Notes: a model not told the origin generated them from the letters alone. Counted from the first letter of the stretch, positions 1-9,215 are shown. The stretch is 64,000 nt of DNA from Clostridiales bacterium (GCA_012519845.1 JAAYPK010000089.1:1-64000), one strand, 5' to 3'. Translations and numbers: made by a program.

Positions 1-1825
1 CATTAAAACTAAAAATAGAAAAACATTATCAACTATAGAGTTTGTATACGAAGATCATAAAGTAATAGGAAAATGGTTCAATCAACCCTATATTAAAAAT
101 AATTATAAAATTGGTAATACTTATTCATTGCTTGGAAATTTTAAACGAGTTGGTGAAACTTTAGAAGTAATAAATCCATTAGTAGTTGGAATGGAAGCAT
201 TAAAAAGTGAGATAATACCTAAATATCCATTAAAGGCTGATATTACTGATAAATTAATTACAAAGCTTGTAAGTTTAGTTTTAGATTCAATAATAATTAA
301 TGATAATTTACCAGAGGAGTTTATAAAAAGATATAATTTAATATCTCTAGATGAAGCAATTAGAGAAATTCATTTTCCTAAAAATAGAGACTTATTAGAA
401 GCTGCAATTACAAGACTAAAATATCAAGAGTTATTTACATACTCTCTTAAACTGTTGATGGTTAAGTATAATAATAAAAAAAATGTAGTAGGTTTAAGTT
501 TTCCGTGGAAAGATGAATTAAGAGAATTGAAGGAAAAGCTTCCATTTAGTCTAACAGAGGCGCAAAACAAAGCAATTAGAGAGATTTTAAGAGATCAAAA
601 AAGTAAAATCCCTATGAATAGGCTACTTCAAGGAGATGTTGGAAGTGGTAAAACTATTGTTGCCTTAATTGCCATATATAATGTATATACTAATGGATAT
701 AAATCTGCTTTTATGGTTCCAACAGAAATTTTAGCTAAGCAACATTATGATGAAGCTAAAAAATTATTTGAACCATTTAATGTGGAAATAGAATTACTTA
801 CAGGTAGTACTAAGGCAAAAGAAAAAGAAAGAATTAAAAACAGAATAAAAGAAGATGAACCTGTAATTGTTATTGGAACTCATGCTCTTATTCAAGAGGA
901 TGTAGAATTTAATAAACTTGGATTAATTGTAACTGATGAGCAACATAGGTTTGGTGTAGAACAAAGAAGTAAACTTATTAATAAAGGTATTAAAGCAGAT
1001 GTTTTAGTTATGACAGCAACACCTATTCCAAGAACCCTTGCATTATATATTTATTCTGATTTAGATGTTTCACAAATAGATGAATTACCACCAGGAAGAA
1101 TTAAAATTGATACTAGATTTTATGGTGAAAATTCAAAAAATGAGGCCTATAAAATTGCATTAGAGGAAATAAATAAGGGAAGGCAAGTATATATAGTTTG
1201 TCCATTAATAGATGAGGATGAAAAAGAACAGTTAAATTCTGTAGAGAGTGTTTATAAAGAATTAAAGGAAGGAATATTTCGAGATATTCCAGTAAATATT
1301 TTACATGGCAAAATGAAAGCTGATGAAAAAGATAAAATAATAACAGATTTTAAAGATAATAAAGTAAAAGTTATTATATCTACAACTGTTATTGAAGTTG
1401 GGGTTAATGTACCTAATGCATCAGTTATGATAATTGAAAATGCTGAAAGGTTTGGTCTTGCTCAGCTTCACCAATTAAGAGGCCGTGTTGGTAGAGGAAA
1501 ATATGCTTCTTATTGTTTATTAATTGGTAATGCTAAAAGTAATACTACTAAAAAAAGAATGGAGATAATGCAAAATTCATCAGATGGATTCTTTATAGCA
1601 GAGCAGGATTTAAAATTAAGAGGTTCTGGAGAAATATTTGGTATGAGGCAAAGTGGAGAAGAAGGACTTTTACTTGCAGATTTATACGATGATATAAAAA
1701 TTTTAAAATGTGCCACTAGGGATGCTAAATTAATATTAGAAAATCCTGAAGGAAATCATAAAAAGTTAATAATAGAAACTATGAAATCAATAGAAAAAAG
1801 TAAAGGATTCTTATGTTTCAACTAA
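1..1825 (+). CDS. recG: ATP-dependent DNA helicase RecG (5' end missing)
   Basis: Superfamily 2 helicase that remodels stalled replication forks and branch-migrates Holliday junctions. The reading frame is open from base 2, so the gene enters from the left edge and 607 residues are visible of about 680 usual for the family. The end of the OB-fold wedge domain comes first, then Walker A (GDVGSGKT, around visible residue 210), the RecG-typical DEQH box (DEQHRFG), the TATPIPRTL motif and the motif VI region QLRGRVGRG. The C-terminus is complete, ending at a TAA. It precedes rsmD-coaD, the usual Firmicute order. Nothing suggests a defect. Confidence 0.97.
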   Translation, partial: IKTKNRKTLSTIEFVYEDHKVIGKWFNQPYIKNNYKIGNTYSLLGNFKRVGETLEVINPLVVGMEALKSEIIPKYPLKADITDKLITKLVSLVLDSIIINDNLPEEFIKRYNLISLDEAIREIHFPKNRDLLEAAITRLKYQELFTYSLKLLMVKYNNKKNVVGLSFPWKDELRELKEKLPFSLTEAQNKAIREILRDQKSKIPMNRLLQGDVGSGKTIVALIAIYNVYTNGYKSAFMVPTEILAKQHYDEAKKLFEPFNVEIELLTGSTKAKEKERIKNRIKEDEPVIVIGTHALIQEDVEFNKLGLIVTDEQHRFGVEQRSKLINKGIKADVLVMTATPIPRTLALYIYSDLDVSQIDELPPGRIKIDTRFYGENSKNEAYKIALEEINKGRQVYIVCPLIDEDEKEQLNSVESVYKELKEGIFRDIPVNILHGKMKADEKDKIITDFKDNKVKVIISTTVIEVGVNVPNASVMIIENAERFGLAQLHQLRGRVGRGKYASYCLLIGNAKSNTTKKRMEIMQNSSDGFFIAEQDLKLRGSGEIFGMRQSGEEGLLLADLYDDIKILKCATRDAKLILENPEGNHKKLIIETMKSIEKSKGFLCFN

Positions 1826-1850
1826 AGATAATTAAAAAATTGTAATAATT

Positions 1851-1873
1851 TATCACATGTGATAGAATATAAT
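1851..1873 (+). promoter_or_regulatory. Perfect palindrome next to a -10 box upstream of rsmD
   Basis: TATCACATGTGATA (1851-1864) is a perfect 14-base palindrome. A consensus -10 hexamer TATAAT follows at 1868-1873, so the palindrome fills the spacer of the presumed rsmD-coaD promoter. No good -35 is present. The arrangement fits an operator, but the cognate regulator is not recognised. Confidence 0.4.
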
Positions 1874-1916
1874 TTATTAATAGTAAATAACTATGTTTAA
1901 ATAAGGAGGAAATTCA

Positions 1917-2465
1917 GTGAGGATAATAGCAGGAAAAGCAAAAGGACATAAATTAATTCCTCCTGCAACAATGGAAACTAGGCCAACTTTAGATAGAGTT
2001 AAAGAAGCAATGTTTAGTTCTATTCAAGGTTATATTCAGGATTCTGTTGTTGTAGATGTATTTGCTGGAACAGGTAGTTTAGGTCTTGAAGCTGCTAGTA
2101 GGGGAGCAAAAGAAGTATATTTAATTGACAAAAGTCAAACAACGTTTCCTATTCTTAAGGAGAATATTAACAAATTAAAATTTCAAGATTTTTGTTATGG
2201 ATTAAATATGGATTCTTATGAAGCTTTAAGAAAATTTGCTAAAAAAGATATAAAATTTGATATTATTTTTATAGATCCACCTTATTGTAAGGAAATGATT
2301 CCAGAGGCTATGAAAATAATAGAAGAAAATAATCTTCTTATAGATGAAGGTATTATTGTAACTAAAATTGATTCAATTGAAGAAATTTACGAGGGTTATG
2401 GGAAGATTCAACTAATGAAAAGTAAAAAATATGGGAATACAACTGTTTGTATATACAAATCTTAA
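1917..2465 (+). CDS. rsmD: 16S rRNA (guanine966-N2)-methyltransferase RsmD
   Basis: Methylates G966 of 16S rRNA in the small subunit using S-adenosylmethionine. The 182-residue length is normal. The SAM-binding loop DVFAGTGSLGLEA lies at about residues 47-59 and the N6/N2-methyltransferase signature DPPY at 120-123. The GTG start at 1917 is placed by AAGGAGG at 1903-1909. It is followed nine bases later by coaD, an adjacency seen across Firmicutes, so the two are probably co-transcribed. Confidence 0.95.
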   Translation: MRIIAGKAKGHKLIPPATMETRPTLDRVKEAMFSSIQGYIQDSVVVDVFAGTGSLGLEAASRGAKEVYLIDKSQTTFPILKENINKLKFQDFCYGLNMDSYEALRKFAKKDIKFDIIFIDPPYCKEMIPEAMKIIEENNLLIDEGIIVTKIDSIEEIYEGYGKIQLMKSKKYGNTTVCIYKS

Positions 2466-2477
2466 GGAGGCTTCATG

Positions 2478-2966
2478 ATGAAAGTGGCAGTTTATCCGGG
2501 GAGTTTTGATCCTGTCACAAACGGACATTTAGATATTATTACAAGGGGGGCAAAAACCTTCGACAAATTAATTGTTGGTGTGCTAGTAAATGTAGATAAA
2601 AACAACGGTTTATTTGATATAGATGAAAGAGTAGAATTAATAAAAAAAGTAACTAAGAATTTACCTAATGTTGAAGTGGTAGGTTTTAATGGATTATTAA
2701 TAGATTTTATGAGAGAGCAAAAATCACATATTATTTTGAAAGGTCTTAGAGCTTTTTCAGATTTTGAATATGAATTTCAAATGGCATTAATGAATAAAGA
2801 ATTAGATCCTGAAATAGAAACTTTATTTATGATGACATCAGCACAATATTCATATATTAGTTCATCATCAGTAAAACAAGTTGCTAAGTTTGGAGGAAAT
2901 ATTCAAGGCTTAGTACCAGAGTTGGTTATAGATGATATTTTAAAAAAATTTAAATCTAAAGTATAA
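2478..2966 (+). CDS. coaD: Phosphopantetheine adenylyltransferase
   Basis: Fourth step of coenzyme A synthesis: transfers AMP from ATP to 4'-phosphopantetheine, giving dephospho-CoA. The N-terminus [17 protein letters not shown] carries the nucleotidyltransferase TxGH motif (residues 14-17), and the ISSSSVKQ motif lies near residue 130. Length 162 is typical. Two ATGs are adjacent; the second (2478) is preferred because AAGGAGG at 2464-2470 then lies seven bases away rather than four. Probably in one operon with rsmD and the following small gene. Confidence 0.95.
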   Translation: MKVAVYPGSFDPVTNGHLDIITRGAKTFDKLIVGVLVNVDKNNGLFDIDERVELIKKVTKNLPNVEVVGFNGLLIDFMREQKSHIILKGLRAFSDFEYEFQMALMNKELDPEIETLFMMTSAQYSYISSSSVKQVAKFGGNIQGLVPELVIDDILKKFKSKV

Positions 2967-2977
2967 GGGGTGTGTTT

Positions 2978-3523
2978 ATGGGAAAAAACATGGATGTAAA
3001 CATAATAGAATTACTAGAATATTTACAAGATACTGTAGAAAATTCTCCTAAGGTACCTATAAGTGGTAAAACCATGATTGATAAAAAAGAAGTATTAGAT
3101 GTTATAGATCAAATAATCAATTATTTACCTGACCAATTTAAAAAAGCACAATGGATAATGAATGAAAGAGACAGAATTTTAGGAGAAGCTAAAAAAGAAT
3201 ATGATTCTGTTAAAAAAGAAACTATGGAAATGATGAGACAAAATGTTGAGAATCATGATGTAGTTAAAGAAGCTAAAATTAGAGCTCAAGAAATAGTAGC
3301 AGCAGCTAAAAGAGATGCTAAAGCAATTAGATTAGGTTCAAGAGATTATGCAAATGAAATGCTTTCTGAATTAGATAGTCAAATTGAAATAAAAAGAGCA
3401 GAGCTAATAAAGAATTTACAAAATAGTTTTGAAATAGTTGCAACAGATCTTGATAAAAACTTTATTGAAATTAGCTCTACAATAAAAGAAAATATAAAAG
3501 AATTAAGGGATATGAAAAAATAG
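2978..3523 (+). CDS. Conserved clostridial coiled-coil protein (often named ATPase)
   Basis: 181 residues, function unknown. The sequence is rich in charged heptad-like stretches (about residues 60-175: alternating Lys/Glu with Ala), consistent with a long coiled coil resembling DivIVA-like or ATP-synthase-stalk-like proteins. No Walker A or other nucleotide-binding motif is visible, so the common database label ATPase is not supported by the sequence. The ATG at 2978 has AAGGGG seven bases upstream. It follows coaD after 11 bases and its 3' end overlaps the convergent ylbJ by 21 bases. The position next to coaD is, from memory, conserved in clostridia. Confidence 0.8.
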   Translation: MGKNMDVNIIELLEYLQDTVENSPKVPISGKTMIDKKEVLDVIDQIINYLPDQFKKAQWIMNERDRILGEAKKEYDSVKKETMEMMRQNVENHDVVKEAKIRAQEIVAAAKRDAKAIRLGSRDYANEMLSELDSQIEIKRAELIKNLQNSFEIVATDLDKNFIEISSTIKENIKELRDMKK

Positions 3524-4621
3524 CTTTTTTGTTATTTGCCACATTAAATATATTAAAATAATAGCAATAGTAGGTATTAACAATATAAGTATATGAAGCT
3601 TGTACGTATACATAGTATTGATATTTGAGGTGAAAATATTTTTAGGGTAAACTGTGCAAATTATAAAAGTAATTAAAAAACTTATTATTCCTTGGATAAA
3701 TTTTAATAATGTATATTTTGCAATTGAAATATTGTGTTTACTAAAAAAGGATGCTGATTGTAATATTATACAAAGTCCTGAAAAGGAACATAGAAAACTA
3801 ATTAATCCTAGTTTTATAGGATATGTAAAGGAAGACATACTTATAAGCTTAGCACCTTTAGTTATTTCTATAGTACCTAAAAGGAATATGTTAATTGAAT
3901 TATTATTTAATATAGAAATTATTATTGAGAATATTAGTATAAAACCACAAACTGTTAATGAAGTATTTAAAGCATTTTCAATTGAGGTTTTTAATGCAAT
4001 GCCAAAATTTATATTATTTTTATTTTCAATTAATGTTTTTCGAGAGTTAATACTCTCATTTTTTTTTGTAATTAAAGCCATTATTATAACAGATAGATAA
4101 TTAGCAATTAATAATAAATAACCTGAAGCTAAGTCATTTAAAAAAGAATAGCCTATAGTACCAATGATAAAAATAGGACCGCAGTTTGTAGCTATATTTA
4201 ATAAACGAATATACTCTTGTTTATTAATATATTTTAACTCATAAAGATCTGTTGCATATCTTGCTCCTAAGGGATAACCACATAAGAAACTTGCAGCAAG
4301 TGAGAAGGAGCAACTTTTTGATAATTTTAATGGTTTGCAAAACAAAGGCCCTAGTATTTTTGAAAATAACAAAATACCATCATATTGTATAAGTAAGTTA
4401 CAGATAACTGAAAAAGGGAATAATGTTGGAATAATTGAATTTAAGCATAATTTACAGCCTTCAATAACTGCTTTAATTGAGGTATTAATATTTACAACAA
4501 AAATAATAATAGACATAAATATAAAAAAACATATTACTGTGTTCTTTTTTATATTTAATAGCTTAATTAGTAAAATAACAAAAAAAATAGACACTAACCA
4601 TAATAATAAAATACTATTCAT
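3503..4621 (-). CDS. ylbJ: Sporulation integral membrane protein YlbJ
   Basis: Polytopic membrane protein of 372 residues with about eight to ten hydrophobic segments and paired gate-type domains of the nucleoside-recognition fold. Recognisable parts are SIIPTLFPFSVICNLL, AASFLCGYPLGARYATDLY and NIATNCGPIFIIGTIGYSFL. In Bacillus subtilis ylbJ is a mother-cell (SigE) gene needed for mature spores, so this supports an endospore former. A GAGGTGA ribosome binding site precedes the ATG. It lies downstream of tmcAL on the same strand (70-base gap), and its end overlaps the end of the convergent coiled-coil gene. Confidence 0.9.
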   Translation of the reverse strand: MNSILLLWLVSIFFVILLIKLLNIKKNTVICFFIFMSIIIFVVNINTSIKAVIEGCKLCLNSIIPTLFPFSVICNLLIQYDGILLFSKILGPLFCKPLKLSKSCSFSLAASFLCGYPLGARYATDLYELKYINKQEYIRLLNIATNCGPIFIIGTIGYSFLNDLASGYLLLIANYLSVIIMALITKKNESINSRKTLIENKNNINFGIALKTSIENALNTSLTVCGFILIFSIIISILNNNSINIFLLGTIEITKGAKLISMSSFTYPIKLGLISFLCSFSGLCIILQSASFFSKHNISIAKYTLLKFIQGIISFLITFIICTVYPKNIFTSNINTMYTYKLHILILLIPTIAIILIYLMWQITKKLFFHIP

Positions 4622-4691
4622 AAATCACCTCAATGATTTTCTTATTATATTTATATTATTATAATTAGGTCTAAAGTATTATAAAAAAATT

Positions 4692-5897
4692 TTAATCAAG
4701 TATAAAAGGGCTTCTTAAATAATCATCCATTGGAGATATATTTTTATTTAGTATAGAATAAGCTTTAGTTCCTAATAAGTCTAACTTAAGAAGATTATTA
4801 TTGATTTTTTTAGGAACTTTTGTAATTATTTCTATGTTCTCTTTCTTTTTAATTTCTTTTAATAGTGTGCTACCTTTTTTATTAAAGGCTAATGGTCTAA
4901 TATAGTGAACTTCATTGTTTATAAGTGATGTGCAGTTATAATTCTCAAGTCCAATAAAATAAGAAATTAATATTCGGCTAATTCTAGTATGAGTATATCT
5001 TTTGCTTTTAACACCCATAATTAATTCATCCAAACTATTTGAAGAAAGAATTTCTTTAATAATTTTATTTTCTAATCCTTCTTTTACATATGAAAGATTT
5101 TTTAAAGAATTGCCTTCAGTTAATATTTTGTATTTTAAATACTTAAAGGTGTCTTCTGGAAATACAAAATTATAGTTGCTGTTTTTCAATGCTTTTAACT
5201 CATTGAAGGTTTCCTTTGGAAGAGTATCTTTTAATTCATCAATGGATACATTTGAATTTAAAGATTTCCTAATAGCAGTAGCTGAAGGTATAATTGAGTC
5301 TAAATTACTATCATTATAATTTGCACCTACTCTTTTTATTGTATAAGGTTTAATACTACTTTTTAGTTTAAGTAAAGCTTTTATATATTCAATTCCCAAA
5401 ATATTATTGGAATTAGATAATATTTGGGAGGCATTTATATTAGGTAAAAGAGATTTTATACTATTAACTCTTGCTTTATGATAAGGAAGCCCTAAATCTA
5501 GGTTCTTTTTTAATATTTCCTTATATTCAAAATCTTCATTTATTAGAAATTCAGCTATTTCTTCCAAAGCAGAAATATCACCATGTTCACTTCCAAAATA
5601 TAAAGAATCAACTATTCCTGTTTGGTTTAGAATTTTGCAAGCTCCATATGCAAAAGTTTCAGCAGAGGAAATAGAATATATAAGTGGTAACTCTATAACA
5701 AGATCCACTCCATTTAATACAGCAATTTTAGCTCGTGTCCATTTATCTAGTAAAGCAGGATAACCCCTTTGAACAAAATGACCACTCATAATAGCTATAG
5801 TATAGGAGGCATTAGTATCTTTAATAGCATTTTCAAGGTGTAATTTATGTCCAAGATGAAACGGGTTGTATTCAGTAATTAATCCTGTGATTTTCAT
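4692..5897 (-). CDS. tmcAL: tRNA(Met) cytidine acetate ligase TmcAL (YlbM)
   Basis: Forms N4-acetylcytidine at wobble position 34 of elongator tRNA(Met), using acetate and ATP through acetyl-adenylate (known for B. subtilis TmcAL). The N-terminus MKITGLITEYNPFHLGHKLH contains the nucleotidyltransferase HxGH motif (residues 14-17); SGHFVQRGYPALLDKW is also family-typical. Length 401 is normal. The start has no good ribosome binding site and an in-frame stop lies just upstream; a strong AAAGGAG instead serves a two-codon reading frame 27 bases earlier. The gene is divergent from pta-ackA, which make acetate, the substrate of this enzyme. Confidence 0.94.
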   Translation of the reverse strand: MKITGLITEYNPFHLGHKLHLENAIKDTNASYTIAIMSGHFVQRGYPALLDKWTRAKIAVLNGVDLVIELPLIYSISSAETFAYGACKILNQTGIVDSLYFGSEHGDISALEEIAEFLINEDFEYKEILKKNLDLGLPYHKARVNSIKSLLPNINASQILSNSNNILGIEYIKALLKLKSSIKPYTIKRVGANYNDSNLDSIIPSATAIRKSLNSNVSIDELKDTLPKETFNELKALKNSNYNFVFPEDTFKYLKYKILTEGNSLKNLSYVKEGLENKIIKEILSSNSLDELIMGVKSKRYTHTRISRILISYFIGLENYNCTSLINNEVHYIRPLAFNKKGSTLLKEIKKKENIEIITKVPKKINNNLLKLDLLGTKAYSILNKNISPMDDYLRSPFILD

Positions 5898-5924
5898 GAC
5901 TTTGTTATTCTATGATAAATATTG

Positions 5925-5933
5925 TTAAATCAT
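5925..5933 (-). other. Minimal upstream open frame (Met-Ile-stop) before tmcAL
   Basis: Read on the minus strand, AAAGGAG (complement of 5938-5944) is followed after four bases by ATG ATT TAA, then 27 bases to the tmcAL ATG. This is the only strong ribosome binding site in the tmcAL leader. It may be a regulatory minimal open frame or chance. Confidence 0.35.
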
Positions 5934-6069
5934 AGTTCTCCTTTCGTATTTTACATAAGTATATCATAAATCATAAAATATGTGATGGGATATCATACAA
6001 TATTCAGATAATTCTAATTATTTGAAATGTTTAAAGATTTAATTCCTTTAGGTTTTTAATAATATTTTA

Positions 6070-6099
6070 TTGAAATTAAGTGTGCTATAGGAGTATAGT
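6070..6099 (+). promoter_or_regulatory. Promoter for pta-ackA
   Basis: TTGAAA (6070-6075), 18 bases, TATAGT (6094-6099), a good vegetative promoter 57 bases before the pta start. The 257-base gap between tmcAL and pta is otherwise AT-rich and must also hold the tmcAL promoter; a TATACT box on the minus strand near 5955-5960 is a candidate. Confidence 0.6.
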
Positions 6100-6155
6100 A
6101 TATAGTATATAGGTACAAATATAAAGGTGATTCCAAACTTGAAAGGAGAATATTT

Positions 6156-7160
6156 ATGGAACTTATTAAAGAAATTCTCAATAGGGCTAAGATAGATAAA
6201 AAAAGAATTGTACTTCCTGAAGGTGATGAAGAAAGAACAATAAAAGCTACTGAAATAATCAAAAAAGAAGGATATGCTATTCCTATTTTAGTTGGAAATG
6301 AAAAAGGAATTAAAGATAAGGCAGAAGAATTAAATGTAGACATAAGTGGAGTAGAAATTATTGACCCTGAAAAATCAGGGAAGTTACAAGAATATATAGA
6401 AACATTTTATGAATTAAGAAAAAATAAGGGTATGACTTTAAGTAAAGCAGAGATTATTGTTAGGGATCCTTTGTATTTTGCAACAATGATGGTTAAATTA
6501 GATGATGCTGATGGAATGGTGTCAGGAGCTGTTCATACTACTGGTGATTTATTAAGACCAGGTCTTCAAATTATTAAAACAGCAAAAGGAGTAAAAACAG
6601 TTTCAGGTTTTTTTATAATGACTTTACCTGATAATATATATGGTGAAGATGGTACTTTATTTTTTGCAGATTGCGCAGTTAATCCAAATCCTAATGAGGA
6701 TCAATTAGCAGAAATTGCAATTGCTACTGCGGATACTTTTAAAAGATTAGCTAAAGCAGAACCAAAAGTAGCTATGCTTTCCTTTTCCACAATGGGAAGT
6801 GCAGATCACGAGTTAGTATCAAAAGTTAGAAATGCTACTTTAAAAGCTCAGGAATTAAGGGGAGATTTGCTTATTGATGGTGAGCTACAGTTAGATTCTG
6901 CTGTTGTTCATGAAGTAGCAGAACAAAAAGCACCTGATAGTAAAGTGGCAGGAAATGCAAATGTTTTAGTATTTCCAGATTTACAAGCTGGAAATATTGG
7001 ATATAAACTTGTGCAAAGATTTGCACATGCTACAGCTATTGGACCAATATGTCAAGGGTTTGCTAAACCAATAAATGATTTGTCAAGAGGCTGTAGTTCA
7101 GAAGATATTGTTAAGGTTGTAGCTATAACAGCAGTTCAAGCTCAAGGGGTTATAAACTAA
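6156..7160 (+). CDS. pta: Phosphate acetyltransferase
   Basis: Converts acetyl-CoA and phosphate to acetyl phosphate and CoA, the first half of fermentative acetate formation. The 334-residue length matches the short (Firmicute) form without the regulatory N-terminal domains of the E. coli enzyme. Family segments include VRDPLYFATMMVKLDDADGM, SGAVHTTGDLLRPGLQI, FADCAVNPNP and ELQLDSAVV. AAAGGAG lies eight bases before the ATG. It is followed 20 bases later by ackA, so the two enzymes form one operon, the classic clostridial ATP-yielding pair. Confidence 0.97.
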   Translation: MELIKEILNRAKIDKKRIVLPEGDEERTIKATEIIKKEGYAIPILVGNEKGIKDKAEELNVDISGVEIIDPEKSGKLQEYIETFYELRKNKGMTLSKAEIIVRDPLYFATMMVKLDDADGMVSGAVHTTGDLLRPGLQIIKTAKGVKTVSGFFIMTLPDNIYGEDGTLFFADCAVNPNPNEDQLAEIAIATADTFKRLAKAEPKVAMLSFSTMGSADHELVSKVRNATLKAQELRGDLLIDGELQLDSAVVHEVAEQKAPDSKVAGNANVLVFPDLQAGNIGYKLVQRFAHATAIGPICQGFAKPINDLSRGCSSEDIVKVVAITAVQAQGVIN

Positions 7161-7180
7161 CAAAATGGAGGGGATAAAAA

Positions 7181-8377
7181 TTGAAGATTTTAGTAATTAA
7201 TTGTGGTAGTTCATCACTTAAATATCAATTGATAAATATGGATAATGAAAATGTTCTTGCTAAAGGATTAGTTGAAAGAATAGGAATAAATGGATCTTTT
7301 TTAACTCAAAAGGTATCAGGGAAAGAAAAGTATGTAATAGAAACTCCAATGGAAAACCATAAGGTGGCAATTAAACTTGTTTTGGATGCATTAGTTGATA
7401 AAGAACATGGAGTTATTAAAGATATGAGTGAAATATCAGCTGTAGGACATAGAGTTGTTCATGGTGGTGAAAAGTATTCAAAATCAGTTTTAGTAAATGA
7501 TGAAGTTATGAAAGATTTATCTAGTTATGTAAAACTTGCACCACTTCATAATCCACCTAACATAATAGGAATTGAGGCTTGTAAGGAGTTAATGAAAGAT
7601 ACTCCAATGGCGGTTGTTTTTGATACAGCCTTTCATGCAACAATGCCTGATTATGCATATATTTATCCAATTCCATATGAGTTATATAAAGAAAATGGGA
7701 TAAGAAGGTATGGTTTCCACGGAACTAGTCATAAATATGTTTCTGAAAAGGTTGCAGAAACTATGGGCAAAAAAGTAGAGGATCTTAAAATAATAACATG
7801 TCATTTAGGTAATGGTTCAAGCATTACAGCAGTGAAAAATGGTAAATCTATAGACACAACTATGGGATTTACACCATTAGCAGGAATAGAAATGGGAACT
7901 AGAAGTGGTGATATTGATCCTGCAATAGTTATTTACCTTATAAATGAACTAGGATATTCAGCAAATGAGGTCAACACAATATTAAATAAAAAATCTGGGG
8001 CATATGGAGTATCAGGAGTTAGCTCAGACTTTAGAGATATTAAAGAGGCAGCTTACATAAAGAAAGATAAGAGAGCAAAAATAGCTTTAGATATTTTTGC
8101 CTATAAAGTAAGAAAGCAAATTGGAGCATACATAGCAGCAATGAATGGAGTAGATGTAATAGTATTTACTGCTGGAGTTGGAGAAAATTCTGACATAACA
8201 AGATTAGAATGTTTAAGTAATTTAGAATGTTTTGGAATAGAACTAGATGAAGAAAGAAACAAAAATAACGGTGAACTAACTAAAATATCAAAAGATTCAT
8301 CAAAAGTTTCAGTATATGTAGTTCCAACTAATGAAGAATTAATGATTGCAAAAGAAACAGTATCTTTGCTAGACTAA
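7181..8377 (+). CDS. ackA: Acetate kinase
   Basis: Transfers phosphate from acetyl phosphate to ADP, giving acetate and ATP. The ASKHA-fold signature [10 protein letters not shown] is at the N-terminus; [19 protein letters not shown] and the GDIDPAIV and FTAGVGENS segments are all present. Length 398 is typical. The TTG start at 7181 follows GGAGGGG at seven bases. Second gene of the pta-ackA operon. Acetyl phosphate and acetate made here are also the substrate pool for TmcAL, encoded divergently upstream. Confidence 0.97.
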   Translation: MKILVINCGSSSLKYQLINMDNENVLAKGLVERIGINGSFLTQKVSGKEKYVIETPMENHKVAIKLVLDALVDKEHGVIKDMSEISAVGHRVVHGGEKYSKSVLVNDEVMKDLSSYVKLAPLHNPPNIIGIEACKELMKDTPMAVVFDTAFHATMPDYAYIYPIPYELYKENGIRRYGFHGTSHKYVSEKVAETMGKKVEDLKIITCHLGNGSSITAVKNGKSIDTTMGFTPLAGIEMGTRSGDIDPAIVIYLINELGYSANEVNTILNKKSGAYGVSGVSSDFRDIKEAAYIKKDKRAKIALDIFAYKVRKQIGAYIAAMNGVDVIVFTAGVGENSDITRLECLSNLECFGIELDEERNKNNGELTKISKDSSKVSVYVVPTNEELMIAKETVSLLD

Positions 8378-8405
8378 TAAAAGTAAGAATTATTAATTTA
8401 ATATC

Positions 8406-8434
8406 TTGACTTTTTTTACTGTGCTATATATAAT
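8406..8434 (+). promoter_or_regulatory. Promoter for yceD-rpmF
   Basis: TTGACT (8406-8411), exactly 17 bases, TATAAT (8429-8434). This near-consensus vegetative promoter lies about 60 bases before yceD. Confidence 0.75.
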
Positions 8435-8494
8435 GAATTGTGTTTGTTTAATAAATATTTGCAGCTAAGGATTAAAAATAGTCAGGAGACATTT

Positions 8495-9001
8495 ATGGAT
8501 ATAAAGTTTTCAGATATTAAAACAAGAAAAGAAAGAAACAAAGATATTGCGCTTGAATTAGACTTTGATGACATTATATTTGAAGGAGAAAAGATTTCCT
8601 TTAATTCAAAGGTAAAGATTCAAGGAACTATATCTTTTGAAAATGAAATTATAAATTTAAATGTAAATGTTAAAACAGACTTAAAGTTAGTTTGTTCTAG
8701 ATGTTTAGATACCTTTATCTATCCAATAGATATTGATATAGAAGAAAGGTTTACAAATAATAATCAGAATTCAAATGATGAGATTGTATTTGTAGAAAAT
8801 GATATTATTAATATCATTGAAATTGTTGAGAATGCAATAATTTCATCCTTACCTATAAAAAGACTTTGTAGTGAAAAATGCAAAGGATTGTGTCAAAGTT
8901 GTGGTGCTAATTTAAATAAAGAGACATGTTCTTGTAATTATGAAGATGTTGATTTGAGATTAGTAGAACTTAAGGCACTTTTAAAGAATGAGGAGGTGTA
9001 A
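8495..9001 (+). CDS. yceD: YceD family protein (DUF177), L32-linked
   Basis: 168 residues. The DUF177 family is almost always encoded just upstream of rpmF and has been linked to ribosome or 23S rRNA metabolism in plants and E. coli; the biochemical role is unsettled. The protein carries two Cys pairs: CSRC near residue 70 and a cluster [13 protein letters not shown]...CSC near residues 125-145 that could bind a metal. The ATG at 8495 follows CAGGAG by six bases; an earlier in-frame GTG has no such site. Only two bases separate its stop from rpmF, implying translational coupling. Confidence 0.9.
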   Translation: MDIKFSDIKTRKERNKDIALELDFDDIIFEGEKISFNSKVKIQGTISFENEIINLNVNVKTDLKLVCSRCLDTFIYPIDIDIEERFTNNNQNSNDEIVFVENDIINIIEIVENAIISSLPIKRLCSEKCKGLCQSCGANLNKETCSCNYEDVDLRLVELKALLKNEEV

Positions 9002-9003
9002 CG

Positions 9004-9186
9004 ATGGGAAATCCAGCAAGAAAGACATATAAAGCTAAAAGAGATTCAAGAAGAGCTCAAACTATGAAAACAAGTTTGCCAGGAATAGTTGAGTGTCCTC
9101 AATGTCATGAAATGAAACTTGCTCACAGAGTATGTAAGAAGTGTGGTTACTATAAAGGTAAAGAAGTAGTAGCAACTGAAGAATAA
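9004..9186 (+). CDS. rpmF: 50S ribosomal protein L32 (zinc form)
   Basis: 60-residue ribosomal protein of the large subunit near the peptide exit region. Four cysteines at 31, 34, 44 and 47 (CPQC...CKKC) make it the zinc-ribbon (C+) paralogue. The basic N-terminus [17 protein letters not shown] is family-typical. A GAGGAGGTG site overlaps the end of yceD. A strong terminator follows directly. Zinc-free L32 copies exist in some Firmicutes; none is in this window. Confidence 0.97.
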   Translation: MGNPARKTYKAKRDSRRAQTMKTSLPGIVECPQCHEMKLAHRVCKKCGYYKGKEVVATEE

Positions 9187-9215
9187 AGAAAGTCATAGGA
9201 CTTTCTTTTCTTTTT
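9185..9215 (+). terminator. Terminator after rpmF
   Basis: AAAGAAAGTC (9185-9194) pairs perfectly with GACTTTCTTT (9199-9208) around the loop ATAG, followed by TCTTTTT. The 5' arm overlaps the last bases of the stop codon. Confidence 0.85.

Noticed and set aside
4335-4664. Plus-strand open frame of 109 codons opposite ylbJ
   Set aside because: Mirror of a well-recognised membrane protein gene; Lys/Ile-rich, no ribosome binding site and no family resemblance. The same holds for the frame at 3654-4100.
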